64,000 bases of DNA from Sediminimonas sp. (GTDB lineage Bacteria; Pseudomonadota; Alphaproteobacteria; Rhodobacterales; Rhodobacteraceae): assembly GCF_024637375.1 (NCBI RefSeq), contig NZ_JAGXFK010000039.1:1-64000 (forward strand). The letters run 5' to 3'. Both the position numbers and the translations under genes were made by a program. Within the stretch, counting starts at the first letter, position 1, and the number at the start of each line of letters is the position of its first letter. Below are positions 47,298 to 56,348 of this stretch, in pieces. A model generated the notes under the pieces. It did no database searches. It was not told the DNA's origin and saw nothing but the letters and a program-made list of their open reading frames with translations.

Positions 47298-48737
47298 GTG
47301 ACAAGTAAATTCATGGCCCATACGCGCATTCTTGCCGGTGCGCTGATCGTGATCCTGGCCACAGGGGCAGTGGCGCCGGCACGGGCCCTCGATCAGGATG
47401 CGCTGAAATCGGCTGCCGCGGCAGGAGACACCGCAGCCCAGCGCGAGCTGGGGGAAGCGTTGGTCTTCGGCAGCGAAGGTGTGGCGCAGGACGTCGCGCA
47501 GGGCCTGAAGCTTCTGGGCGAGGCCGCCGCGGCGGGGGATGTGCAGGCCGGGGCCAGCCTCGGGAAAATCCTGATCGACGGTTATTACACCGAAGCCGAG
47601 CCGGAGCGCGCGCAGCGACTTCTGGAGCAGGCGGCGAATGCCGGAAACCGGTTGGCGCAGATGACCCTTGGCGAGGCGTTGCTGTGGGGACAGAACCTGA
47701 CGCCTGATCCGCTGCGCGCCAAGACCCTGCTGCAGGCCGCAGCCGAGGCCGGTGATCCCGAGGCCCGGCGGATTCTGGGCGAACAGTTGGTGGGCGGCTG
47801 GATTCTGGAACCCGACGTCGAGGCGGGCCTCGCGCTGCTTGAACAGGCGGTCGCTGCGGGGGACGACAAGGCGATGGTCTCGCTTGGCGGGTTATTGTTG
47901 AACGGCACGGGCGTGAAGCCGGACGTGTCGCGGGCGCAGGCGCTGTTCGAGGAGGCCGCGAAGGCTGGAAATGGCGAGGGGCTCGAGCGCTACGGCACCC
48001 ATCTGTTGTGGAGCAACCGCAGCCCGGCGCAGGCCGAAGACTATCTTCGCCGTGCCGGCGAATTGGGGCGTGGTTCCGCCTGGAGCACTCTGGCCGAGGG
48101 AGCGATGTACGGCTATCTCGGCGGCGGCTCCCGGTCCAAGTTCGACGGCTATGCCGAGAAAGCGCGCGCCGCCGGCGAGGAAGTGGTCGCGGTTTTGGAG
48201 GCCGAGCGGCTGATGTGGGGCATCAGCATGCGCGCCAGCGGGCCCGAGGCCATCGCGGTGTTGGAAAAGGCGGCAGACGACGGCAACGCGACGGCGGCCA
48301 GCCATCTGATCGCGCTGGTGCGCGACGGCAACGACTACAATGTACGCAAGCAGCCAGAGCAGGCCCGAGCCTATCTCGAGCGCTACGCGCCGCTGCTGGG
48401 CCCCGACAGGAGCGCTCAGTTCGCCTATACGATTGATGCGGCCAGCACGCGGCAGTTCGCGGATTTTCCAGAGTTGAAGGCGGTCTACGACAGCCATCCG
48501 GAATGGCGCTCGCTCTGGTTCGGCAAACAGATCTACGCCGCCAACGCGAACCTCGCGATCTATATCGTGCAATTGCAGATGAAAGACGATGGGCTCTACA
48601 CCGGCACGGTCAACGCCTTCGCCACCGAGACGACGCTGCTTGCGATGTGGCACGCCTGCCACCGCTTGCCCGATGCCACGCGCTGCGACGACAGCGTGAT
48701 GCATCCGGACGTCGTCGGAGCGTTGCTGGCCCGTTAG
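47298..48737 (+). CDS. secreted Sel1-repeat (TPR-like) protein
   Basis: A 479-residue protein with a signal peptide (RILAGALIVILATGAVAPARA) and about six Sel1 repeats (AAAAGDTAAQRELGEALV, AAAAGDVQAGASLGKILI, AANAGNRLAQMTLGEAL, AAEAGDPEARRILGEQL and so on). The C-terminal 90 residues are a separate domain with WRSLWFGKQIYAANANLAIYIVQLQ and four Cys-like positions near the end (WHACHRL, RCDDSV). Periplasmic Sel1/TPR proteins such as AlgK scaffold polysaccharide export machines. Its place before the nucleotide-sugar and synthase genes supports such a role. GTG 47298 has AGGAG upstream; ATG 47313 is an alternative. Confidence 0.75.
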   Translation: MTSKFMAHTRILAGALIVILATGAVAPARALDQDALKSAAAAGDTAAQRELGEALVFGSEGVAQDVAQGLKLLGEAAAAGDVQAGASLGKILIDGYYTEAEPERAQRLLEQAANAGNRLAQMTLGEALLWGQNLTPDPLRAKTLLQAAAEAGDPEARRILGEQLVGGWILEPDVEAGLALLEQAVAAGDDKAMVSLGGLLLNGTGVKPDVSRAQALFEEAAKAGNGEGLERYGTHLLWSNRSPAQAEDYLRRAGELGRGSAWSTLAEGAMYGYLGGGSRSKFDGYAEKARAAGEEVVAVLEAERLMWGISMRASGPEAIAVLEKAADDGNATAASHLIALVRDGNDYNVRKQPEQARAYLERYAPLLGPDRSAQFAYTIDAASTRQFADFPELKAVYDSHPEWRSLWFGKQIYAANANLAIYIVQLQMKDDGLYTGTVNAFATETTLLAMWHACHRLPDATRCDDSVMHPDVVGALLAR

Positions 48738-48837
48738 GCAAGGCATTGAACTGCAGGCAGTGAGCGATGCGATGTGGCCCCAGGAGCGCCCGCCCTCGTC
48801 ATGCCCTGCTCGAAGAGCGCGTTTTGCCGACTCGCGG

Positions 48838-50064
48838 TCATGTTGGCGGTTGCGATGAGCCTGAAATCCTCCCCCGGGAAATCACGCTGATCTGTTTCTC
48901 TGGCGCTGACGGGTTACCGGACATGGCCTCCATTCTTGCCTCGTCGTCGGCGGCAAAGGCATGGAGAGCCGCCTTGCAGACCAGGGCATGGAGGTCGTCC
49001 GCGCTGAGATTGCTGATCGGCGCGACGGTGGGAAGCTGGGTCAATGTAGGTGTCGCCTCGGGCGGCGGCAGGTCCGACAGCTCGATCGACAACAAGACCT
49101 GCTGGACAATCCGGGATTGCCCGGATGCCCATCCCTCACGGATCATGTCGATGCGTTCGAAGCGGCTCTCATCAAGGGCGCGGTAGATTGCCTTGGCGAT
49201 AGCCTCAGCCATCTTGGGAATGCCGGGTGTGTGCGAGGGCAGCTGTGCAATCGCCCCAAGCGCCTTGACCGCGGCCTGACGGGCGTTCGAGGCCGCAAGC
49301 AGGCCATCATGGGTGCCGCAATCGTAGCGGCTGCCCGAAAACCGAAACGCCGTCAGGGCCACGGACCGGGCTGCAATGGCAATCGCATCAGTCAACTGAA
49401 ACTCGCCCCCGGCGCCTTTCGGCGTCCGGTCCAGAATGTCGAAGATCTCCGGCTCCAGAATATAGCGCCCGACCGCGGCGATGGACGAAGGCGCCTGGCC
49501 AATCGGCGGCTTCTCCACCATGCCTGTCACGGGAATGCAGTTGCCCGTCATGGAGCCGTGCAACTTGAATATCCCATAGTGGCAAGCATTCTGCTCCGAC
49601 ACTTTCATCGCGGCGATCATTTGCCCCCCTTGATAGTGATCGATCATTTCGGAAATACAGTTGCGCCCCATGATGACGTCGTCCGGCAGTATGATGCCGA
49701 ACGGTCCTGGCAAGGTCAGTCCCTTGCAACACAGGACCGCATGGCCAAGACCCAGCGGTTGGTACTGGCTCACATAGAGGATCTCAGGGGACCTTTGGGC
49801 AGTGCCCGTGCCGGCCAGCCCTGCGGTGGACGCCACAGCGGCTTGACCAAGATATTCGCGGATCGCCGGTTTTTCGGGACTGACAACCACGATAATCCGG
49901 TCAGCACCAGCTTCGATCGCCTCGTCGATAGCAAACTGGATGACCGGTCGGTCATAGACTGGCAGAAGCTCTTTTGCGGTTACCCGGGTTGCTGGCAGCA
50001 TCCGCGTGCCCATGCCCGCCGCGGGAATGATAATCGTCTTGAGTTCACTGGTTGGATGGGCCAT
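48838..50064 (-). CDS. galU: UTP-glucose-1-phosphate uridylyltransferase with C-terminal extension
   Basis: A 408-residue enzyme making UDP-glucose from UTP and glucose-1-phosphate. IIIPAAGMGTRMLPATRV is the nucleotide loop, KELLPVYDRPVIQFAIDEA follows, and GMVEKPP and YDCGTHDGLLAAS are conserved GalU blocks. The normal protein would end near residue 300. Here about 105 further residues follow, rich in Ala, Pro and Ser, with LSADDLHALVCKAALHAFAADDEARM. The start ATG 50064 precedes MAHPTSELKTIIIPAAG. The gene is inverted relative to the other polysaccharide genes but supplies their UDP-glucose. Confidence 0.9.
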   Translation of the reverse strand: MAHPTSELKTIIIPAAGMGTRMLPATRVTAKELLPVYDRPVIQFAIDEAIEAGADRIIVVVSPEKPAIREYLGQAAVASTAGLAGTGTAQRSPEILYVSQYQPLGLGHAVLCCKGLTLPGPFGIILPDDVIMGRNCISEMIDHYQGGQMIAAMKVSEQNACHYGIFKLHGSMTGNCIPVTGMVEKPPIGQAPSSIAAVGRYILEPEIFDILDRTPKGAGGEFQLTDAIAIAARSVALTAFRFSGSRYDCGTHDGLLAASNARQAAVKALGAIAQLPSHTPGIPKMAEAIAKAIYRALDESRFERIDMIREGWASGQSRIVQQVLLSIELSDLPPPEATPTLTQLPTVAPISNLSADDLHALVCKAALHAFAADDEARMEAMSGNPSAPEKQISVISRGRISGSSQPPT

Positions 50065-50197
50065 GGGTGGCCCCCTTGGGCGTCTATGGTTTCGAATAGG
50101 AAACGTGGCTCCGTCGGATGTGGTTCCGGGAGCGGCGCTCGGAATGCACAGGGGGAAAATTAAAATATATAGCAAACAAAGACTTATTCTTCGCTTC

Positions 50198-50234
50198 AGT
50201 GTGTCCGTTAGTGTGTCCGTTTAGTGTGTCCGTT
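50198..50234. repeat. three tandem 12-bp repeats upstream of galU
   Basis: AGTGTGTCCGTT occurs at 50198-50209, 50210-50221 and 50223-50234, the last after a single extra T. The array lies about 135-170 bases upstream of the galU start, on the promoter side. It could be an operator array, replication slippage or the edge of a lost element. Confidence 0.75.
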
Positions 50235-50520
50235 GAGCGGATCATTGGCCCGCGATGGCGGCCCTTCGCCGTCCCCCTCGCGACGCTGCGACCAACGTGA
50301 TCCCCCGACAGTGTGGCATTGCTGCAGGAGCACCGGGGCGGTCCGGAGCGTACGCGAGATATAACACCTATCGCGCAGCGAAGATAGTCACCAGAAACCC
50401 TGGGAGCCCAGGACGACGAGTGTTCCTCACCTGACACGGAATTCCCTTCCCCGGATCAGGTGTCTCCTTGTCGGGACATGAGACGCGATGACATTTGCCT
50501 TTACGTGAACCCCGACGACC
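50235..50520. other. non-coding stretch between galU and the IS256 remnant
   Basis: No gene can be supported here. The AT-rich part upstream of galU (50150-50200) probably holds its promoter. CACCTGACAC near 50432 and CAGGTGTC near 50458 form a loose inverted repeat. The remainder is featureless. Confidence 0.4.
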
Positions 50521-50751
50521 GTGCGTAGCTTCAAGCTCGTGTGTCCGAATTTCCGAGACCACTTCATTCTGCGCTCCGGCGCGCATCGCCTGATCGAGCA
50601 GGCGGTGGAAGCCGAGCGGTCAGTTCTGCTTGCCGCCCATGCCGATGACAAGACCGAAGATGGCCGATCGCGGGTTGTGCGCCATGGCTATCTGCCGGGG
50701 CGCGAGGTCATGACCGGGATCGGCCCGGTGCCGGTGAAGGAGCCCAGGGGA
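50521..50751 (+). pseudogene. IS256-family transposase, N-terminal fragment
   Basis: FILRSGAHRLIEQAVEAERSVLLAAHADDKTEDGRSRVVRHG and REVMTGIGPVPVKEPR match the N-terminal region of mutator-type transposases. Similarity stops at about 50751, and the following 70 bases (FKDGIKQLQTAA in another frame) may be the end of a second element. It separates galU from the ugd operon. From 50830 to 50941 there is only upstream sequence of ugd. Confidence 0.75.
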
Positions 50752-50941
50752 TTTCCTTCAAGGACGGGATCAAGCAACTTCAAACCGCCGCCTGATCACG
50801 CCATCACCAACTTTCGGGCATAGCTCGCCGCAAGCTGATTTAGATCAGCCTGCCGCTGATGGATCTGCGGCAGTATGAAGAGAGTTGCGGTTGCGCGCTG
50901 CGAAGTCACATGCGGTCACCGCAATCGGGTAGGAGAGTCGA

Positions 50942-52303
50942 ATGAAGATTGCCATGATCGGGACCGGATATGTCGGCTTGGTATCGGGCGCCGGCTTTGC
51001 GGAATCGGGCCACTACGTGGTATGTGTCGACAAGAACGCGAACAAGGTTGCGTTGCTGGCCGATGGTATCATGCCGATTTATGAACTGGGCTTGGACGCA
51101 CTCGTCGCGCGCAACGTCCAGGCGGGACGGCTCTCTTTCACGACAGATCTGAGCGCGGCGGTTCGGGATGCCGATGCCGTATTCATCGCGGTCGGGACAC
51201 CGAGCCACGGCAACGATGGCCACGCCGATCTTTCCGACGTTTTCGATACCGCAGCAGAGATCGCCCATGCGCTGACGGGGTATGCGGTCATCGTAACCAA
51301 ATCGACAGTTCCCGTGGGCACAAGCCGCAAGATCGAGGAGATCATACGGTCCACCCTGCCTGACGGAGAATTCGACGTCGCGTCCAATCCCGAGTTCCTG
51401 CGCGAAGGTACTGCCATTGTGGATTTTCGTCACCCCGACCGGGTTGTGGTGGGTTGCGATACCGAGCGGGCGCGTAAAGTGCTGCTCGAAATATATCAAC
51501 CACACCACCACGCGCGCGAAACGCCGATGATCTTTACTACACGAGAGACGTCAGAACTGATCAAGTACGCGGCCAACGCTTTTCTTGCGACCAAGATCAC
51601 CTTCATCAACGAGATGGCGGACATCTGTGAGAAAGTTGGTGGCGATGTGAAGGAGGTCGCGCGAGGCATGGGCCTTGATCGTCGCATTGGGCGAGCGTTC
51701 TTGAATGCGGGACCCGGGTTCGGAGGGTCGTGCTTTCCGAAGGACACGCTGGCGCTGCTCAAGACATCTCAGGACGTAGGCGCGCCGACGCACATCGTCG
51801 AAACCGTCGTGAACGTTAATGCGGCCCGCAAGCATGCAATGGCAAAACGGATCGAAGCGGCGTTCGGCGGCGTGAAAGACAAGACCGTCGCCGTGCTCGG
51901 CCTGACCTTCAAACCCGACACCGACGACATGCGCGACGCACCGAGTCTCGTGATCATTCCGTATCTCCAATCCTGCGGCGCGCGAATTCAGGCCTATGAT
52001 CCGCAAGGCGGCAAGGAAGCGCGCTCGCGCCTCGATCTGGACATCTGCAAGACCGCAGACGACGCCCTCAGCGGCGCTGATGGCGTGGTGATCCTAACAG
52101 AATGGAAGGAGTTTCAAGCGATTGACCTGGCGAATATGAAGACGCTGCTGAAGCGTGCGTTGATGGTGGATCTGCGAAACATCTACCCCCCCGAGAAGAT
52201 GGCGGCCGCCGGGTTTACCTACTGGAGCATCGGGCGGCCCTCTATTTCAAACACCCCGGATCTGGCGTCTCAATCTGGCACAAACGGAAAGCAAGGTAGT
52301 TGA
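50942..52303 (+). CDS. ugd: UDP-glucose 6-dehydrogenase
   Basis: A 453-residue NAD-dependent enzyme oxidising UDP-glucose to UDP-glucuronate. [21 protein letters not shown] is the NAD fold. The catalytic Cys264 is in [14 protein letters not shown], with Lys267 nearby. The C-terminal UDP-binding domain includes [26 protein letters not shown] lies 8 bases upstream of the ATG. The last 25 residues ([18 protein letters not shown]) are an ordinary polar tail. It is coupled to the next gene by a TTGA overlap. Confidence 0.94.
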   Translation: MKIAMIGTGYVGLVSGAGFAESGHYVVCVDKNANKVALLADGIMPIYELGLDALVARNVQAGRLSFTTDLSAAVRDADAVFIAVGTPSHGNDGHADLSDVFDTAAEIAHALTGYAVIVTKSTVPVGTSRKIEEIIRSTLPDGEFDVASNPEFLREGTAIVDFRHPDRVVVGCDTERARKVLLEIYQPHHHARETPMIFTTRETSELIKYAANAFLATKITFINEMADICEKVGGDVKEVARGMGLDRRIGRAFLNAGPGFGGSCFPKDTLALLKTSQDVGAPTHIVETVVNVNAARKHAMAKRIEAAFGGVKDKTVAVLGLTFKPDTDDMRDAPSLVIIPYLQSCGARIQAYDPQGGKEARSRLDLDICKTADDALSGADGVVILTEWKEFQAIDLANMKTLLKRALMVDLRNIYPPEKMAAAGFTYWSIGRPSISNTPDLASQSGTNGKQGS

Positions 52304-53283
52304 AAAAGGAAAGAGCTCGGCGCGGCACATCCAAGCGCAGAATCCTGATTACTGGCGGAGCCGGGTTCATCGGCTCGCATCTTTGCGATCGCATGGTGCG
52401 CGAAGGCCATGACGTGATCTGTGTCGACAACTACTTCACCGGCGCAAAAAGCAATGTCGCCCATCTTCTGGGCTTTCCCAATTTCGAAATCCTACGTTTC
52501 GATGTGCGTGATCCTCTCCGGCTGGAAGTCGACGAGATTTACAATCTCGCCTGCCCGGCTTCGCCTCAGCACTATCAGCTGCAACCCGTTCGTACGATCG
52601 AGACAAGCGTGATGGGCACCGTCAATCTCCTGCGCCTCGCGCGAGAGACCGGGGCCACCTTTCTGCAGGCCTCGACCAGTGAAATCTATGGAGACGCGCA
52701 GGTTCAGCCACAAAGCGAAACCTACTACGGTCACGTCAATCCGATTGGACCGCGCTCCTGTTATGACGAAGGCAAGCGCTGCGCTGAAACCATCTGCTTC
52801 GACTATCATCGGCAGTATGGCGTCCGCGTAAAGGTCGTCAGAATTTTCAATACCTATGGCCCGCGACTGTCGCCCGCCGACGGACGGGTTGCCTCGAATT
52901 TCATCCTGGAGGCGTTGCGCGATAAGCCCATCACAATCTACGGCGATGGCTTACAGACGCGCTCGCTTTGCTACGTGGACGATATGGTCGGCGGCCTCGC
53001 CGCGATGATGGATTCGAACGACGATGTGACCGGCCCCATCAATCTCGGCAACCCTGACGAGCACACGATCCGCGAGATTGCGGATCTGATCATGTCGATC
53101 ACCGAGTCCAAATCAAAGATCACATTCGGCCCCGTGCCGGAGGATGATCCTCAAAAACGACGGCCCGACATTTCGCTTGCGATCGAGAAGCTGAACTGGC
53201 GCCCCACTGTTGAACTCGAGACCGGACTGGCGCGCACGATCGGCTATTTCCGGCGCCAGTTCTCAATGGACATGCCTGGCTGA
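52300..53283 (+). CDS. UDP-glucuronate decarboxylase (UDP-xylose synthase)
   Basis: A 327-residue short-chain dehydrogenase-type enzyme converting UDP-glucuronate to UDP-xylose and CO2. [30 protein letters not shown] is the NAD fold, and [13 protein letters not shown] is characteristic of [18 protein letters not shown] holds the catalytic Ser/Thr region. Y155-x3-K159 is [11 protein letters not shown], also a UXS signature (SCYDEGKR). The start is TTG overlapping the ugd stop, so it is coupled to the enzyme making its substrate. Confidence 0.92.
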   Translation: MKKERARRGTSKRRILITGGAGFIGSHLCDRMVREGHDVICVDNYFTGAKSNVAHLLGFPNFEILRFDVRDPLRLEVDEIYNLACPASPQHYQLQPVRTIETSVMGTVNLLRLARETGATFLQASTSEIYGDAQVQPQSETYYGHVNPIGPRSCYDEGKRCAETICFDYHRQYGVRVKVVRIFNTYGPRLSPADGRVASNFILEALRDKPITIYGDGLQTRSLCYVDDMVGGLAAMMDSNDDVTGPINLGNPDEHTIREIADLIMSITESKSKITFGPVPEDDPQKRRPDISLAIEKLNWRPTVELETGLARTIGYFRRQFSMDMPG

Positions 53284-53532
53284 AGGAGCAAATACATGAA
53301 TGCGCGTTGTCGGAACAAACCGGCATGTGGTGGGCAGGGGCCCTCGCCGCGTTTGGCATGACCGGACCCGGCCCATTCGGGCACTTCAGGACGCGCCCCG
53401 AGATCACCCATGCGGGCGAATTGCCGGGCTGGCAGCCCAGGGTGCGCTCGGCGAGGGGCCGGACCGGACGATCGCCTGTTTCCGCAACGAAATCAGCACG
53501 GCTACCGGGATGATGTCCGAGTTGGATACCTG

Positions 53533-54534
53533 ATGCTTGAAGGTCTGCCCGTTTTGGTTACTGGCGGCGCAGGGTACATCGGGTCGCATGCCTGCAAGGC
53601 GCTGGCAGCGGCGGGCGCCCGGCCGGTGGTGTTCGACGACCTCTCGACCGGGCATCGCGATGCGGTGCGCTGGGGGGCTCTCGTCCGCGGCGACGTGCGC
53701 GACCGGGGCGCGGTGGCTGAGGCGCTGATGCGCCACGAAATTTCCCATGTTCTGCATTTCGCCGGCAAGGCCTATGTCGGCGAGTCGATGCAGGATCCGG
53801 GCAAGTATTACGACAACAATGTCGGCGGCATGATCGGCCTTCTTGCCGGCTGCACCGAGGCGGGGGTGGGGCGCGTCGTGTTTTCGTCGAGCTGCGCCAC
53901 CTACGGTCTGCCCGACCGTCTGCCGATCACCGAGGACACGCCCCAGCGCCCGATCAACCCATATGGCCGCACCAAGCTGATCTGCGAGCAAATGCTGCGC
54001 GACCACGGCAGCGCCCATGGGCTGCACCATGTCAGCCTGCGCTATTTCAACGCCGCCGGCGCCGACCCGGATGGCGAGATCGGCGAGCGGCATGACCCCG
54101 AAACCCACTTGATCCCGTTGGCGCTGATGGCCGCCTCGGAGCAGGGGCCGGCGCTGAAGGTCTTCGGTACCGACTATCCCACGCCCGACGGCACCTGCGT
54201 GCGCGACTATATCCATGTTGCCGATCTTGCCCGCGCCCATGTGCGCGCGGTCGAACACCTGATGGCGGGGGGCGAGAGCCTGGCGCTGAATCTCGGCTCG
54301 GGGCGCGGGTTTTCGGTCCGCGAGATCACTGCCGCGATCGAAGCGGCGACCGGCCGTGCAGTCCCGGTCGAGGATGCGCCGCGTCGGCCGGGAGACCCGC
54401 CGGAACTGACGGCCGATGCCGGCCTGGCGGCGCGGCTGTGGGGCTTTCGCGCCGAGCGGTCTGACATCGCCGATATCGTGCGCGATGCGGCCCCCTGGTT
54501 CGGGTTGGGAGGCGGCGATGGGGACAAGGTCTGA
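53533..54534 (+). CDS. galE: UDP-glucose 4-epimerase
   Basis: A 333-residue epimerase interconverting UDP-glucose and UDP-galactose; some members also act on UDP-xylose/arabinose. VLVTGGAGYIGSHACKAL is the NAD fold and VLHFAGKAYVGESMQDPGKYYDNNV is a GalE block. SSSCATYG and Y144-x3-K148 (NPYGRTKLI) are catalytic. The frame extends to 53410, but ATG 53533 fits the family start. Between the previous gene and this one lie 249 bases with no recognisable feature. The stop overlaps the glycosyltransferase start by 17 bases. Confidence 0.9.
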   Translation: MLEGLPVLVTGGAGYIGSHACKALAAAGARPVVFDDLSTGHRDAVRWGALVRGDVRDRGAVAEALMRHEISHVLHFAGKAYVGESMQDPGKYYDNNVGGMIGLLAGCTEAGVGRVVFSSSCATYGLPDRLPITEDTPQRPINPYGRTKLICEQMLRDHGSAHGLHHVSLRYFNAAGADPDGEIGERHDPETHLIPLALMAASEQGPALKVFGTDYPTPDGTCVRDYIHVADLARAHVRAVEHLMAGGESLALNLGSGRGFSVREITAAIEAATGRAVPVEDAPRRPGDPPELTADAGLAARLWGFRAERSDIADIVRDAAPWFGLGGGDGDKV

Positions 54535-56314
54535 CCGCCCCGGCCAGCGTCTTCTGAAACCGCTTCTGAGCCGGCGGCAAAAGTGGATCTACCGCGGCTA
54601 TACCCTTGCCTGGGTGCTGGCCGCGCTCTTCTTCTGGGGATGGTGGCTGCAGCCCGATCATATCCTCGATCCGTGGCTTTACGGCATGGCGACCGGGCCG
54701 CTGATCTGGATCTACGGGCTGCAGGTCTATTTTCTCTGGGTGGTGCACAAGGCGAGCGTCAGTTCCGCGCCCGATCCCTTGCCCGGAGAATACCGGGTCG
54801 CGATGATCACGACAAGGACCCCGGCCGAGCCCTTCGCCGTGGTGCGCCCGACGCTCGAGGCGATGCTGGCGCAGGACTATCCGCACGACACCTGGCTGGC
54901 CGACGAGGATCCGACGCCCGAGGTCCTGGAATGGTGTGCCGAACACGGTGTTCGCGTCTCGACCCGCAAGGGCCGGGACGACTACCACCGCGCGGAATGG
55001 CCTCGGCGCACCCGTTGCAAGGAGGGTAATCTCGCCTTCTTCTACGACCACTGGGGCTATGACGACTACGACCTCGTCTCGCAGCTCGATGCCGATCATG
55101 TGCCGCGGCCCGGTTACCTGCGCGAGATGATCCGTCCCTTCGCCGATCCCGCCGTCGGCTATGTCAGCGCCCCCAGCATCTGCTCGGCGAACGCCAAGGA
55201 AAGCTGGGCCGCCCGGACCCGCCTCTATGCCGAGGCAGGTTTCCACGGCATCCTGCAAACCGGCTACACCGGAGCGCTCGCGCCGATGTGCATCGGTTCG
55301 CATTACGCGGTGCGGACGTCGGCACTGAAAGAGGTCGGCGGCCTCGGCCCCGAACTGGCCGAGGACCATTCGACGACGATGCTGATGAACGCCGGCGGCT
55401 GGCGCGGCGTCCATGCCATCGACGCGATCGCCGTCGGTGACGGTCCGGCCAGCATCACCGATCTCGCTACCCAGGAATTTCAGTGGTCGCGCAGCCTGCT
55501 CAGCCTGCTCCTGTACCATACGCCGCGCTATCTCGGCCGCCTCACGCCGCGGCTCAGGGCGCTCTTCGTCTTCTGCCAGGTCTGGTATCCGCTGTTCGCG
55601 CTGACCTTCGCGGGGATGTATTTGCTGCCGATCGTTGCGCTCGTGCTCGACCGGCGCTTTGCCGAGGTGACCTATCCGGCCTTCCTGGGCCACAGCCTGC
55701 CCACCGTCGTGGCGATGACACTCTTTGCCTTTCGCCTGCGCCGCGATGGGTTCCTGCGGCCGCAGTATTCCCCGGTCATTTCCTGGGAAAAGGGGCTTTT
55801 CGTACTGGCGCAATGGCCCTGGGTGGTCTGGGGCGTGGTGATGGCGCTGGCGGACCGTCTCAGCGGCCGCTTCGTCGACTTCCGGGTCACGCCGAAGGGT
55901 GGCGCGCAAAACCCGCCGCTGCCGGGACGCGTGCTGGCGGTCTATGCCATTCTTGCGCTCGGCTGCGTCGTGCCGGTTCTCGCGGTGTCGGACATCACGC
56001 AGGCGCGCGGCTTCTACCTGCTGGCGGTGTTCAATGCGTTAGCCTATTCGGCCCTGTTGGCGGTGATCGTCGTGCACCATTGGCGCGAAACCGGCTGGCC
56101 CGGGCCATTGGGCGCCGCATTGCAAATCGGGGCAACCGCCGGGGTTTTCGCCGCAGTCGGTTTCGCTCTCTTCCTGCGGGGCGCCGAAAGCCTCTATGCC
56201 CTCGAGGCGGGGCTCGGACCTATCCACCTGACCCGTGTCGAATATCGCGCATCCGGTGCAGAAAGTAATGAGCGCGGTACCGTCGTCTACCGCATTGATC
56301 CGGGATGGAACTAA
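54518..56314 (+). CDS. membrane family 2 glycosyltransferase, polysaccharide synthase-like
   Basis: A 598-residue processive-type GT2. Two N-terminal helices (YTLAWVLAALFFWGWWL, GPLIWIYGLQVYFLWVV) precede the catalytic domain. DEDPTPEV and QLDADHVPRPGYLREM carry the UDP and DxD acids, ELAEDHSTTMLM gives the base (ED), and the acceptor motif is QEFQWSRS in place of QxxRW. At least six helices follow from FVFCQVWYPLFALTFAGMYLL. The layout resembles cellulose, hyaluronan or mixed-linkage glucan synthases. No PilZ domain is evident. It probably polymerises sugars from the UDP donors made by its neighbours. Confidence 0.82.
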   Translation: MGTRSDRPGQRLLKPLLSRRQKWIYRGYTLAWVLAALFFWGWWLQPDHILDPWLYGMATGPLIWIYGLQVYFLWVVHKASVSSAPDPLPGEYRVAMITTRTPAEPFAVVRPTLEAMLAQDYPHDTWLADEDPTPEVLEWCAEHGVRVSTRKGRDDYHRAEWPRRTRCKEGNLAFFYDHWGYDDYDLVSQLDADHVPRPGYLREMIRPFADPAVGYVSAPSICSANAKESWAARTRLYAEAGFHGILQTGYTGALAPMCIGSHYAVRTSALKEVGGLGPELAEDHSTTMLMNAGGWRGVHAIDAIAVGDGPASITDLATQEFQWSRSLLSLLLYHTPRYLGRLTPRLRALFVFCQVWYPLFALTFAGMYLLPIVALVLDRRFAEVTYPAFLGHSLPTVVAMTLFAFRLRRDGFLRPQYSPVISWEKGLFVLAQWPWVVWGVVMALADRLSGRFVDFRVTPKGGAQNPPLPGRVLAVYAILALGCVVPVLAVSDITQARGFYLLAVFNALAYSALLAVIVVHHWRETGWPGPLGAALQIGATAGVFAAVGFALFLRGAESLYALEAGLGPIHLTRVEYRASGAESNERGTVVYRIDPGWN

Positions 56315-56348
56315 CCTGGCGACATTAAACTAGTATGGAGATAAAATA

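Noticed and set aside
50065..50520. Possible CRISPR-like array at the tandem repeats upstream of galU
   Set aside because: The repeats are 12 bases with at most one base between them, so there are no spacers. No cas gene is nearby.
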